From JBHFEI01 sp041928815 (GTDB lineage Bacteria; Pseudomonadota; Alphaproteobacteria; Rhizobiales; Rhizobiaceae): a stretch of 57,817 nucleotides of DNA. The stretch is from contig NZ_JBHFEI010000020.1 of assembly GCF_041928815.1 (NCBI RefSeq), positions 1 to 57,817 on the forward strand. Direction: 5' to 3'. Within the stretch, counting starts at the first letter, position 1, and each line of letters begins with the position of its first letter. The translations under genes were made by a program, and so were the position numbers. Under the pieces are notes generated by a model. It was not told the origin of the DNA. It did no database searches and saw only the letters and a list, made by a program, of their open reading frames with translations. Shown here in pieces: positions 7,528 to 16,379 of the stretch.

Positions 7528-8607
7528 CTATTCGGTGCCGATCGCGGCCTGCTGGATACGGGGGGCTTGTGAACCGCCGTGCCCAGCCGGTCCGGAGTTC
7601 TCCCCGCTGCGGGTCTTGCCGTTTGCGCCATTGTCGGCCAGCGGCTGGAAGATGTTGCGCTCCTGAAAGCGGTCGGACCATTTGTGAAACGCGACCGCAA
7701 GCAGGATCGCGGTACCGACGATCACCTGATACCAGGTCGGATCGACGCCGACGATCTGCAGCCCGGCACTGATGGCCGCCAGCAGCAGCGCCGCGATGGC
7801 GGCACCCGCGACCGAACCCCGGCCGCCAGCGAGACTTGTGCCACCGAGCACGGCCGCCGCAATCGCCTGCAGCTCATAGCCGCGACCGAGCGCCGGCTGC
7901 ACCGAGGCGAGCCGCGAGGCAAGCAGCACGCCCGAGACCGAAGCGAGCAGTCCTGACAGCACGAACACGATCAGCTTGACACGGTCGACGTCGATGCCGG
8001 CAAAGCGCGCCGCCTCCGGGCTCATGCCCGCCGCGCGGACCTGCCGCCCGAAGGTGGTGGCCTGCAGCAGAAAGGTCAGGACGATTACCAGCAGCACGCC
8101 GAAGACGATCGGAAACGGGATGCCGAACAGCGTTCCGTAGGCGAGCCAGGTGAACGCATCCGTTTCACCGCCACGCAGGGGTCGATAGTAGGCCATGATC
8201 TGCAGGAGGCCCGCCGCGGCACCCATCGTCGCCAACGTGACGATGAAGTCGGACAGCTTCAGCACGGTGATCAGAAGCCCGTTGATCAGCCCGCAAAGCG
8301 CGCCCACGGCGAGCCCCGCCAGGATCGCCACTGCCGTCGGCTGGCCGAAACTCAGCGCCAGCATGGTGACGCCCCCGCTCAGTCCCAGCACGGACCCGAC
8401 CGAAAGATCGATCGCGCCCGCAGTCAGGACAAAGGTCATGCCGACGGCAATGATGAGAATGAAGATCGACTGGATGATGATCGACGAGAGGTTGCCGGCG
8501 CCCAGGAAGTTGGGATTGAGCCAGCCGAGCAGCGCAGTGACCGCCACCAAAGCGATGGTGATCGGGGCGCCTTCCAGGCGCAGCAGTCTTGCAAGTTGCT
8601 GATGCAT
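7528..8607 (-). CDS. ribose-type ABC transporter permease 2
   Basis: This 359-residue RbsC-like permease has the family signatures AGAIDLSVGSVLGLSGG and GGTSLAGGRGSVAGA, with multiple membrane spans. A hydrophilic C-terminal tail of about 40 residues (from KWSDRFQERN onward) is longer than usual. It lies 6 bp from the ATPase gene. It is a paralogue of permease 1; the two probably make a heterodimer rather than the RbsC homodimer. Confidence 0.88.
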   Translation of the reverse strand: MHQQLARLLRLEGAPITIALVAVTALLGWLNPNFLGAGNLSSIIIQSIFILIIAVGMTFVLTAGAIDLSVGSVLGLSGGVTMLALSFGQPTAVAILAGLAVGALCGLINGLLITVLKLSDFIVTLATMGAAAGLLQIMAYYRPLRGGETDAFTWLAYGTLFGIPFPIVFGVLLVIVLTFLLQATTFGRQVRAAGMSPEAARFAGIDVDRVKLIVFVLSGLLASVSGVLLASRLASVQPALGRGYELQAIAAAVLGGTSLAGGRGSVAGAAIAALLLAAISAGLQIVGVDPTWYQVIVGTAILLAVAFHKWSDRFQERNIFQPLADNGANGKTRSGENSGPAGHGGSQAPRIQQAAIGTE

Positions 8608-8613
8608 GACGAA

Positions 8614-10188
8614 TTACTCCTGTGAGGATGCTGCCAGCGACATGAAGCGCTCCTCGAGCGCGGTGGCCGTGCTGCGATCGTCCGATGCGGAAATGCCCGG
8701 CAACTCGCCGGCGATCCTGCCCTGACGCATGACGAGGATGCGGTCGCTGATGCCAAGCAGTTCCATCAGGTCGGATGACTTGACGATCGCTGCGCCACCG
8801 TTGCGGGCGAAATCGCGGATCAGTCTGTAGATCTCGACCTTGGCACCGACATCGACGCCCTCGGTCGGCTCGTTGAAGATGATGACCGATGGCGCGGTGG
8901 TCAGCGCGCGGGCGATGATTGCCTTCTGCTGGTTGCCCCCGGACAGTCGCACGATCTGCTGGTGGACGGAATTGGCGCGGATGCGCAGCGACCGGAAGAA
9001 GCTGTTGGCGACCTCGTCTTCCTTGCGGCGGCGGATGATGCCGCCGGCTGAGAAGCGGTCGAGCGACGAAATCGAAATGTTCTGCGCGATCGTGTAGATC
9101 GGCAAGATGCCGCGCAGCTTTCGCTCGTTCGGCACATAGGCGATCCCCGCCTTGAAGGCGTCACGCGTGCGGCGGATGCGCACCGGCTGTCCCATCAGCA
9201 GCGTCGTACCTGTTGTCTTGCGGGTCGCGCCGATGATCGCTTCGACCAAACGGTTACAGCCGGCGCCCTGTAGTCCGCCGAGGCCAAGGATTTCGCCGCG
9301 TTTGAGCGTCAGGCTCAGGCCGCTCAGGCCGGCGACGCTGCCGAGATTGTCTACTTCGAGCGCATTGCCTTCGGCGTTCCCCGTCCCGGCCGCCTTGCTC
9401 TCGGCCACGAGCTTCTCGATACTGTCGACATCGCGGCCGACCATCATGCGCACGATCCGTTCCGGCGAGGCCTCGTTGCCATTGACGGTATCGACCAGCG
9501 CGCCGTCGCGCAGGACCGTAACCGCGTCTGCCATGCCGACGAGTTCCTCGAGATGGTGCGTTACCCACAGAAGCGAGGTGCCGCGCGATCGCAGCCGCTG
9601 CATCTGCCGGAACAGGCTGCGGCGTTCGGATTCGCTCAATCCGCCGGTCGGTTCGTCGAGGATGATGAGTTCGGAATTAAAGGCCAGCGCCTTGATGATC
9701 TCGACGACCTGCCGCGACAAGGCGTCAAGCTCCTCGATCGGCCGCTGCAGAAGGCGCCGGTCGAACTCGAAGTCGTCGCACAGGCCGTTGACGCGCGCTA
9801 GCATGGCCTTGCGATCGACCATGCCCATGCAGCCGAGCCGGCCCGACGACAGGATTTCGCGCCCGAGAAAAATGTTCTCGATCGCCGTCAGCGACGAAAT
9901 CAGGTTGCGCTCCTGGTGAACGGTGCTGATGCCGCTCTCCTGCGCCGCATGTGGCGAGGAAAGCGTCACCGGGCGACCGTTCACCTGGATCTGTCCGGCA
10001 TCCGGAAGGTAGACGCCGGACAGCATCTTGATGACCGTCGACTTGCCCGCCCCGTTTTCCCCCACGAGCGCGTGGATGGTGCCGCGCCGGATGGCGAAGC
10101 TGACATCGCGCACCGCGATCGTTCCGGGGAAGCGTTTCAGCAGGTTTTCAACCTGCACGACGTGTACGGTTTGAGCGTTGTCGAGCAT
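8614..10188 (-). CDS. ribose-type ABC transporter ATP-binding protein (two ATPase domains)
   Basis: This 524-residue RbsA/MglA-type tandem ATPase has Walker A GENGAGKST in the first domain, Walker B IILDEPTGGL, and LSGGNQQK in the second domain with EPTEGVDVGAK. The first signature motif is LSRQ instead of LSGGQ, and the second domain lacks a proper P-loop, as is common in this family. It powers the importer made with the two permeases downstream. The gene begins 9 bp after the stop of the GMC small-subunit gene. Confidence 0.9.
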   Translation of the reverse strand: MLDNAQTVHVVQVENLLKRFPGTIAVRDVSFAIRRGTIHALVGENGAGKSTVIKMLSGVYLPDAGQIQVNGRPVTLSSPHAAQESGISTVHQERNLISSLTAIENIFLGREILSSGRLGCMGMVDRKAMLARVNGLCDDFEFDRRLLQRPIEELDALSRQVVEIIKALAFNSELIILDEPTGGLSESERRSLFRQMQRLRSRGTSLLWVTHHLEELVGMADAVTVLRDGALVDTVNGNEASPERIVRMMVGRDVDSIEKLVAESKAAGTGNAEGNALEVDNLGSVAGLSGLSLTLKRGEILGLGGLQGAGCNRLVEAIIGATRKTTGTTLLMGQPVRIRRTRDAFKAGIAYVPNERKLRGILPIYTIAQNISISSLDRFSAGGIIRRRKEDEVANSFFRSLRIRANSVHQQIVRLSGGNQQKAIIARALTTAPSVIIFNEPTEGVDVGAKVEIYRLIRDFARNGGAAIVKSSDLMELLGISDRILVMRQGRIAGELPGISASDDRSTATALEERFMSLAASSQE

Positions 10189-10197
10189 GGCCGCGTC

Positions 10198-10893
10198 TCA
10201 CGCCTTGTTGGTCTTGAGGTAAGGCACGAATTCTTCCCAGGGCATGTCCAGCTTGTAGCGATCCCTGACGCTGTAGGAGCAATCCAGCGTGTCCTTGAGC
10301 GATTTCGGACCCGGGAAGCCGATGAAATCCCAACCGACGCGGTTCTTGTTGCCGCCATAGACCGGATCGCAGAACATGCCCTGGCGGGTATGCAGGCACA
10401 GTGCGTGGAAGAAATCGAGACCGTCGTCGCCGACGCCTTGCAGTGCCGAGCCAAGCGGCGCCGTCGTCGTCAGGCTCACCTTGCCCGGCTTCGGCTGGTC
10501 CGACAGAAGCTCCAGGATGCCATCCTGGCGAGCCTCGCTCAGGTCCTTGAAATCCTGCTTGAAGTTCTCTTGCGCCAGCCCGTCGAGCTCACGGATGCCG
10601 TCACGATACTTGGCCTGCATGTCGCCGATCCGCTCCCGCCAGGCGTCGGCCAGCCGGCCGCTCATTTGCAGGAATCCCGAGCCGTCGCCGCTGGCGTAGA
10701 TATAGTCGATCCCCGAGAGATAGAGATCGATGAAATTGACGACGCCGGCCTCGCGGGCGCCGGGTTGATCATCGGTCGGGTAGATGCGGGCGGTGGCCGC
10801 CTCGATCGTGTCCCATTCATGCTGGGTGAAGAATTTCGGCGGTTCGCCGTGCACATTGCGGGCAATCACCGGCCAGTCTGTTTTCGCAACCAT
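10198..10893 (-). CDS. gluconate 2-dehydrogenase subunit 3 family protein
   Basis: This 231-residue protein has the subunit-3 pattern of membrane-type GMC dehydrogenases (FFTQHEWDTIEAATARIYP early, and the C-terminal PVYGGNKNRVGWDFIGFPG segment). It directly follows the GMC gene and is presumably its small partner. Known members usually carry a Tat signal that exports the complex. Here the N-terminus (MVAKTDWPVIARN) shows no signal peptide, so the complex may stay in the cytoplasm or use another start. No cytochrome subunit is encoded nearby. Confidence 0.85.
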   Translation of the reverse strand: MVAKTDWPVIARNVHGEPPKFFTQHEWDTIEAATARIYPTDDQPGAREAGVVNFIDLYLSGIDYIYASGDGSGFLQMSGRLADAWRERIGDMQAKYRDGIRELDGLAQENFKQDFKDLSEARQDGILELLSDQPKPGKVSLTTTAPLGSALQGVGDDGLDFFHALCLHTRQGMFCDPVYGGNKNRVGWDFIGFPGPKSLKDTLDCSYSVRDRYKLDMPWEEFVPYLKTNKA

Positions 10894-10947
10894 AATCTCG
10901 CTCCCTGATGTGAGGGGCTGCGCCGGACTATGCCCGGCGTGCCACTT

Positions 10948-12597
10948 TTACTGTCTGCCCTTTGCATGGCGTTCGGCGATATGCTCGCAGGCCCGCCACG
11001 CGACTGCCATGATCGTCAGCGTCGGGTTGACGCCGAGCGCGGTCGGGAAGCACGACCCGTCCACGACATAGAGGCCCGGCACGTCATGGGCTTCGCACCA
11101 TTCGTTGAGCACCGATTTCGAGGGATCGCGACCCATGCGGGCCGTGCCGTGCTGGTGGCAGGTATTGCCGGTCGAGCGCTCCAGATAGACCGGAATGGTC
11201 TTGCTGGCGCCGGCGGCATCCAGGATTTCCATGTTCTTGTCGACCTGCCACTTGCCCATGTGAATGTCGTTGGGGTGCGGCTTGTGCGTGATGCGCGCGA
11301 CCGGCATGCCCCAGGCGTCGCGCACCTCCGGATCGAGATCGACCATGTTGCTCTCGACCGGCATGTCGTGCAGGATCAGGCCGATTTTCATCGCATGGCG
11401 ATAGAAATCGCGATCGGCATCCTTGGCGGCACTTCCCCAGAGCGGCCGGCCCGGGAAGTTCCAGTTGATCGGATGGCAGACCTGCGAGGCCGAGATGATG
11501 CAGCCGCCGATATGGCCGCGCTTCTCGTCGGTTTCGTAAAAGTCCATCGAGCCGCCGCTGATGTAATGGCCTGCAAAACCGTCGAGCGGCGCATCCACCT
11601 CGCGGTCGAACAGGCCGACGGCGAAGAGATATTCGTGGAATGTCGCATTCTTGCCGAGCTGGCCGGAGCTGTTGGCCAGGCCGTCCGGGAAACGCGGCGA
11701 CTTGGACATCAGGAGGATGCGGGTCGATTCGATCGCACCAAGCCCGAGAATGACGATCCGGGCTTCCTGCTCGATCTCGTTGCCGTCCTCGTCGATATAG
11801 ACCACGCCCTTGGCGGTGCCGTTGGCATGGGTGGTGACGCGCACGACGTAGCAGTCCGGGCGAAGCTCGTAGTTTCCGGTTGCCAGCGCTTCGGGAATGA
11901 AGGTCGTGGCCGCGTTGGAGCGCATGCCGGACGGGTCGCCGTACTGGTTCCAGAAACCGGTATAGTTGTTGGCGACGCGGCCCTTGTGATTGTTGGTCAC
12001 CATCGCGTGCGGGATCGGAAAGCCGTTGATCCCCAGCTTGTTGCAGCCTTCGTAGAACTTCTTTCCGTAGCGGGTCGGATCAAGCGGCTTGGATGGATAC
12101 TTGGTGCTGCGCGGTGGGATGTTGCGGTCGGCGCCATCGAGGCCCGAGACGCCGAATTCCCACTCGACCTTCGACAGATAGGGTTCGAGATCCTGATAGG
12201 TGAATGGCCAGTCGACCAGGCTCGTGCCGGCGACGTCGCCATGCAACGACTTGAGCTTGAAATCGGATTCGGTGGGGCGCGGCACCCAGCCAGCCCAGTG
12301 CACGGTGCCACCGCCAACGAGTTGCGGCAACGGCGAGAACGGGAAGATCTCGCTCGGGCTGTCGGCATCCTTACGCACCGTGCGGGGCTTCAGCTTCGGA
12401 TCCGGCCACAGGAAATCGCGGTTGACGAATTTCAGCTCGTCGCCGGAATAGTCCTTTTCGGGCTTCAGCCAGGGGCCACGATCGAGGCCGACGACCTTGA
12501 GGCCCGCTTCCGCGAGCACCTTGGCTGCGGTTCCTCCCGACGCGCCGGCGCCGACGATCACCACGTCGACGGGATCTGGTTTCTTTGCATAGTTCAT
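10948..12597 (-). CDS. GMC-family FAD-dependent sugar/polyol oxidoreductase
   Basis: This 549-residue flavoprotein has an N-terminal dinucleotide fold (VVIVGAGASGGTAAKVLAEAG) and the active-site CHQHGTARMG segment with the candidate catalytic His. The C-terminal GVNPTLTIMA motif carries the partner Asn. GGGGAGG precedes ATG 12597, which is preferred over the in-frame ATG at 12612. With the downstream subunit-3 gene it resembles gluconate 2-dehydrogenase and glucoside 3-dehydrogenase flavoproteins. It would oxidise a sugar, glycoside or aldonic acid and pass electrons to an unknown acceptor. No signal peptide is visible. Confidence 0.88.
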   Translation of the reverse strand: MNYAKKPDPVDVVIVGAGASGGTAAKVLAEAGLKVVGLDRGPWLKPEKDYSGDELKFVNRDFLWPDPKLKPRTVRKDADSPSEIFPFSPLPQLVGGGTVHWAGWVPRPTESDFKLKSLHGDVAGTSLVDWPFTYQDLEPYLSKVEWEFGVSGLDGADRNIPPRSTKYPSKPLDPTRYGKKFYEGCNKLGINGFPIPHAMVTNNHKGRVANNYTGFWNQYGDPSGMRSNAATTFIPEALATGNYELRPDCYVVRVTTHANGTAKGVVYIDEDGNEIEQEARIVILGLGAIESTRILLMSKSPRFPDGLANSSGQLGKNATFHEYLFAVGLFDREVDAPLDGFAGHYISGGSMDFYETDEKRGHIGGCIISASQVCHPINWNFPGRPLWGSAAKDADRDFYRHAMKIGLILHDMPVESNMVDLDPEVRDAWGMPVARITHKPHPNDIHMGKWQVDKNMEILDAAGASKTIPVYLERSTGNTCHQHGTARMGRDPSKSVLNEWCEAHDVPGLYVVDGSCFPTALGVNPTLTIMAVAWRACEHIAERHAKGRQ

Positions 12598-12662
12598 GGT
12601 TTTCCTCCCCAATTCCGCGGGCGCATCGGCCCTTCGGGCGCTAGGCTCTTGGATAGACAGAT

Positions 12663-12690
12663 GGCCGGCGCGGCATCACCCGCGCCGGCC
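12663..12690. other. 11-bp intercistronic hairpin
   Basis: GGCCGGCGCGG (12663-12673) is a perfect inverted repeat of CCGCGCCGGCC (12680-12690) with a six-base loop. It lies in the 100-bp gap between the DJ-1-like gene and the GMC gene. There is no T-run, so it is more likely an mRNA-stability or processing element than a terminator. Confidence 0.5.
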
Positions 12691-12697
12691 CGCACGT

Positions 12698-13246
12698 TCA
12701 GGCGATCTTGCGCGCGGGCTGCGCGACGGCGAGATAATCGACGATTGCCGCGGCGAATGCCGGCAGGTCGGGCGGCGTGCGCGCGGTGATGACGTTGCCG
12801 TCGATCACGGCCGCCTGGTCGCTGATCCAGGTGCCACCGGCATTTTCGACATCGTCCTTGATCGGCGTATAGCCGGTGATCTTGCGGCCCTTGCAGACAC
12901 CGGCCGAGGCCAGGATCCAGCCGCCGTGGCAGATGGCCGAGACCAGCTTGCCGGCCTTGTCCATGTCACGGACGAAATCGATCATCGGGCGGCAAAGACG
13001 CATATGATCAGGCGCAAAGCCGCCCGGGACAACGACCGCGTCGAAATCGGCGATCCTGGCGTCCTTGATCGAAAGCGTCGCCTCCATCTCGTAGCCGAGC
13101 TTGGACGCGAAGGTGGTCTTGTGGCCGGGTCCAACGACGGTCACGGTCGCGCCCGCCTCGGTCAGGCGGTAGAAGGGATACCAGGCTTCCATTTCCTGGT
13201 AGTCATCCTCTATCAATAGCGCCACGCGCTTGCTGTTCAGGTTCAT
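12698..13246 (-). CDS. DJ-1/PfpI-family protein
   Basis: This 182-residue single-domain protein of the PfpI/DJ-1 superfamily has the nucleophile-elbow Cys at residue 106 in AICHGGW. The early Glu (EDDYQEME) and the VVVPGGFAPD loop are also family-typical. Start 13246 is chosen because GGAGG sits just upstream, inside a spurious ATG at 13258. Members include cysteine peptidases, glyoxalase III and deglycases. In a sugar-oxidation operon a role in handling reactive aldehydes or keto intermediates is plausible but unproven. Confidence 0.85.
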   Translation of the reverse strand: MNLNSKRVALLIEDDYQEMEAWYPFYRLTEAGATVTVVGPGHKTTFASKLGYEMEATLSIKDARIADFDAVVVPGGFAPDHMRLCRPMIDFVRDMDKAGKLVSAICHGGWILASAGVCKGRKITGYTPIKDDVENAGGTWISDQAAVIDGNVITARTPPDLPAFAAAIVDYLAVAQPARKIA

Positions 13247-13277
13247 GTCGGCCTCCATTGAGGGTTGGGTGGGAATG

Positions 13278-13301
13278 TCGCGGATGGCGGACCATCCGCG
13301 A
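13278..13301. other. 10-bp intercistronic hairpin
   Basis: TCGCGGATGG (13278-13287) and CCATCCGCGA (13292-13301) form a perfect stem with a CGGA loop. It lies between the isochorismatase-like gene and the DJ-1-like gene of the same operon. There is no T-run. Confidence 0.5.
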
Positions 13302-13337
13302 TCGTGTTCAAGCTCGAAAAGGAGCGCGCGCGCCTCC

Positions 13338-14057
13338 CTAGATCATTTCGAAATATTCGCGGCTGGTGCGCACGTCGCCGTAGTTCATCTGGATGTTGCG
13401 CAGCGCTTCCCAATGCTGGCCGTAGCCGAGCGGGACGTTTTCCAGCATGTTCGGAACGGCCGTCGTCGTATCGGCCAGCGCGATTATCTTGTAGTTCTTG
13501 TTGCAGCCGTCGAGTGAGGTGGCGTGCATGCAGTTGGCCGAGGTGACGCCGCAGATGACCAGCGTGTCGCGGCCGTCTTCGCGCATCCATTCGTCGAGTG
13601 GCGTGTTGTAGAACGACGAGAAGCGGTGCTTCTGGAAGACGATCTCGTCCGCGCGCGGCTTGATGCGGTCATCGAGTTCGGCATCGCGATTGCCCCAGCT
13701 GCCCGGCGACTGCGGTGTGCCGCACTGGAAGGGCGGCCATTTGGCGCCGGCGCTGCCGGTGTCACGATGATCGCCGCGCAGGCCCCAGAGCGAATAGACC
13801 ACCGGGATGCCGGCCTTGCGGGAGGCTTCGATGACATCGATGCAGGGCTGCACGGTGTCCGTGCCAGCCGGAGCGCCGCCAACGGAGGGCACATGGCCCG
13901 CACCCGTCGGATCGACGATCAGCTTCTGGATGTCGAGCGCCAGAACCATTGTCTTTTTCGGGTCGAGGGAATTTTCGACCAGCATGTTCTTCTGGCCGAA
14001 GAAGTGACGCGGAACCACCTTTTCGAGGTTCTCATAGGTATAGTCGAGCGATGACAT
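13338..14057 (-). CDS. isochorismatase-like cysteine hydrolase
   Basis: This 239-residue protein has the Asp-Lys-Cys triad of the isochorismatase/nicotinamidase superfamily: Asp42 in LALDIQK, Lys143 in FQKHRFSSF and Cys176 in CGVTSANCMHAT. The start at 14057 has AAGGAGG upstream; the in-frame ATG at 14093 does not. Members with this Cys hydrolyse amides, ureas or similar bonds. Its place in a sugar-acid operon suggests that the imported compound carries an amide or carbamoyl group, or that it removes a side product; this is inference. Confidence 0.85.
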   Translation of the reverse strand: MSSLDYTYENLEKVVPRHFFGQKNMLVENSLDPKKTMVLALDIQKLIVDPTGAGHVPSVGGAPAGTDTVQPCIDVIEASRKAGIPVVYSLWGLRGDHRDTGSAGAKWPPFQCGTPQSPGSWGNRDAELDDRIKPRADEIVFQKHRFSSFYNTPLDEWMREDGRDTLVICGVTSANCMHATSLDGCNKNYKIIALADTTTAVPNMLENVPLGYGQHWEALRNIQMNYGDVRTSREYFEMI

Positions 14058-14139
14058 GGGTTTCCTCCTTTTGCTCGTTTGACGTACCCGCACCTGATGG
14101 GGCGGAATGCATGGCGCCCGTGGGCGGCCAGTTCGCGGC

Positions 14140-15312
14140 TCAGGCCGGGACCAGGTATTTCCTCATGACGTCCTCATCGACGGTGACGCCGAGGCCGGGG
14201 CCTTGCGGAACATCGAGAAAGCCGTCCTTCAGGGTGAAATTCTCGATCAGCAGATCGTCGCGCAGGGGATTGTGCTTGCGGTCAAACTCAACGATCGGCT
14301 CGTTCTGCAATGCCACCGGATTGGCGGTGTGCGGCATCGGCGGAATGGTGGCGAGCGCCTGCAGTGCTGCGGCCAGCGCGATCCCCGAACCCCAGACATG
14401 CGGCACGGTCATCACCCCGAAGGACGACGCCAGGGCCTGGATCTTCAGCCATTCGGAAAAGCCGCCGCAGACACAGAGATCGGGCTGGGCGATGTCGACG
14501 CATTGCTCCAGAAACAGGTCCCGGAATCCGTAGCGCGTGAATTCGGCCTCGCCGCCGGCCACCGGCACGGTGATCGCGTCGCGTACCCGCCGGTATCCCG
14601 CCTTGTCCTCCGGTACCACCGGCTCCTCGATCCAGTGGACGCCGAAATTTTCGAGTTCGCGGCCGATGCGGATCGCGGTCACGGCGTTGTAGGCGTGGTT
14701 GCAGTCGACCAGCAGCCGGATCCCTGGGCCGATCGCCCGGCGAACGGCGGCAACACGTTCGATGTCGAGATCGACAGACAGCAGGCCGATCTTCATCTTC
14801 AGGATGTCGAAACCGCTGCTGACATACGAGGCCGCCTCGGTTTCCAGGTCGGCGATGATCTGCGCCCGGTCCCAGGGCTTGTCGGGATAGTAGCAACCGG
14901 TGGCATAGGCATGCACGGAACTGCGAAAGGCACCCCCCATCAGCGCATGCACGGGCTGGCCGAGAGACTTTCCCCAGAGATCCCAGAGCGCGATATCGAT
15001 AGCGCTGATCGCCTCTATGTAGGTCCCCTTCTGGCCGAAATCCCGCGAATAGCTGTAGAGCCGCTCCGATGTCACGACGGGCGCTGCGGATTCGAGGTCC
15101 ATCAGGATCGGCGCCAGCACATCGTTGACGCAGGACGATACCGGCTCCGGCGGGCCGTACTGGCCTCCCTCGCCCCAGCCCACCAGGCCATTGTCGGCGG
15201 TGATCTTGACGAGCAGGCTGTTGCGTTCCGGGAACTTCGCCTGCGAGGAATAGAATGTCTTGCCGCCGAGGGGCACGCGCAAGACGAATGTCTCGACCGA
15301 CACGATCCGCAT
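14140..15312 (-). CDS. mandelate racemase/enolase-superfamily sugar-acid dehydratase or epimerase
   Basis: This 390-residue TIM-barrel enzyme carries the mandelate racemase-subgroup residues: Lys172 and Lys174 (LKMKIG), Asp203/Asn205/His206 (VDCNHAY), Glu229 (WIEEP), Glu255 (GGEAEF) and a His at 305 (PHVWGS). These residues bind Mg2+ and abstract the proton alpha to a carboxylate. Start 15312 has GGGAGAAG upstream; the longer open frame runs into the GntR gene and is rejected. A dehydratase giving a 2-keto-3-deoxy acid for the PfkB kinase is the simplest reading. The substrate is unknown. Confidence 0.87.
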   Translation of the reverse strand: MRIVSVETFVLRVPLGGKTFYSSQAKFPERNSLLVKITADNGLVGWGEGGQYGPPEPVSSCVNDVLAPILMDLESAAPVVTSERLYSYSRDFGQKGTYIEAISAIDIALWDLWGKSLGQPVHALMGGAFRSSVHAYATGCYYPDKPWDRAQIIADLETEAASYVSSGFDILKMKIGLLSVDLDIERVAAVRRAIGPGIRLLVDCNHAYNAVTAIRIGRELENFGVHWIEEPVVPEDKAGYRRVRDAITVPVAGGEAEFTRYGFRDLFLEQCVDIAQPDLCVCGGFSEWLKIQALASSFGVMTVPHVWGSGIALAAALQALATIPPMPHTANPVALQNEPIVEFDRKHNPLRDDLLIENFTLKDGFLDVPQGPGLGVTVDEDVMRKYLVPA

Positions 15313-15329
15313 GATGTCTTCTCCCTGTC

Positions 15330-16034
15330 TTATGCGCGGACCGTTTGGTCGGTCCTGTTCTGGTTCTTGTTGGCATCGCCGAGGAACTTGCAGATCCTGT
15401 CGAGCGAATTGCTGAGGTGACTGAACATCTCCATTGCCGCGCGCTCCCCATCGCGTTCGCACAGGGCTTCGCAAATCCGGATGTGTTCCGGCAAAGTCGT
15501 GTCATAGGCCTGCGGCAGGTTGCGGATGACGCTCAGGCGCGACCACCGCACCAGATCGTTCAACCCGCTCATGATCTTGCGCAGGCGCTGGTTGCCGCAA
15601 TATTCGAGCGCCAGTTCATGGACGACCAGATCGATCTCCATGAGCATCGCATCGCGCGCCGCACCTTCCTTTTCGCCAGCCAGGCGGTAGTTCGCCAGCG
15701 CATCCAGAGCCACGCGCTCGGGGACGGTCTCGCACGCCCGCCTGATCGCCGTGCACTCGATGGCGATCCGGATTTCGTAGATCTCGCGCAATGCCGCCTC
15801 ATCCAGTTCGGCGACATTGACGCCTCGGCGCGGCGAGACATGGACAAATCCCGCCGCCTCCAGTGCCTTGATCGCGTCGCGCACCGGTGTGGGGCTCAGC
15901 GACCACTTGTTGGCATAGTGCGTCACGTCGATGCGCTGGTTCGGCACCAGCCTGTTCGTGATGATCTCCTCTCGCAGGGCGCGTTCGACCTGCTCCGCAA
16001 GGGAGTAGCGATTGAAGATCGCGCCGCTTTCCAC
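15330..16034 (-). CDS. GntR-family (FadR subfamily, FCD domain) transcriptional regulator 1
   Basis: This 234-residue regulator has an N-terminal winged helix (SLAEQVERALREEII, then LSPTPVRDAIKALEAAGFV) and a helical FCD ligand domain with family-typical Asp/His metal-site residues (EIDLVVHELALEY, PEHIRICEAL). It is the first gene of the operon running to 5549 and lies 17 bp before the enolase-superfamily gene, so it is probably autoregulated and senses a pathway acid. It is clearly paralogous to the divergent regulator at 16380. Confidence 0.9.
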   Translation of the reverse strand: MESGAIFNRYSLAEQVERALREEIITNRLVPNQRIDVTHYANKWSLSPTPVRDAIKALEAAGFVHVSPRRGVNVAELDEAALREIYEIRIAIECTAIRRACETVPERVALDALANYRLAGEKEGAARDAMLMEIDLVVHELALEYCGNQRLRKIMSGLNDLVRWSRLSVIRNLPQAYDTTLPEHIRICEALCERDGERAAMEMFSHLSNSLDRICKFLGDANKNQNRTDQTVRA

Positions 16035-16379
16035 GGTTCATTCCCTGATTTCTGTGCAGCGTGGAGTGGCGTTAATCGTGCCCTCGTTGCTTTCTGAAGT
16101 GTAATGTATCAGATATTTTGTTTCAGACAAGAGCCTCCTTGAGGTTTGAGGACATTATTTCGATGGAACTCGACACGCAGCCGCAGCGGGTATATTTCGC
16201 TTCGATACAGCCTCAGGCAGCCGCCAGCCTCCGACCTGGCGCTCGGACATGAAACTGGGCGAAAATCCCAGAGGCCATTGACGACGGAAAGATATGAAAT
16301 ATATCAGAAGCAATGACGGGCGCTTGCGAGTGGAAAAGCGTCCTCCCAAGCCTTTCAGCCGCTACAGGGGCCGCAGACT
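16035..16379. promoter_or_regulatory. divergent regulatory region between two GntR genes
   Basis: This 345-bp intergenic region must hold promoters for both regulators. TATC-A-GATA at 16107-16115 is a perfect 4-1-4 palindrome related to the TACATC-A-GATGTA site at 3265-3277. A half-like copy (ATATCAGA) is at 16302-16308, near the second regulator. No other gene is seen in it. Confidence 0.5.

Noticed and set aside
16142..16349. Short open frames between the two GntR genes
   Set aside because: They are short, antisense or unconserved in look, and the region is better explained as a divergent promoter.
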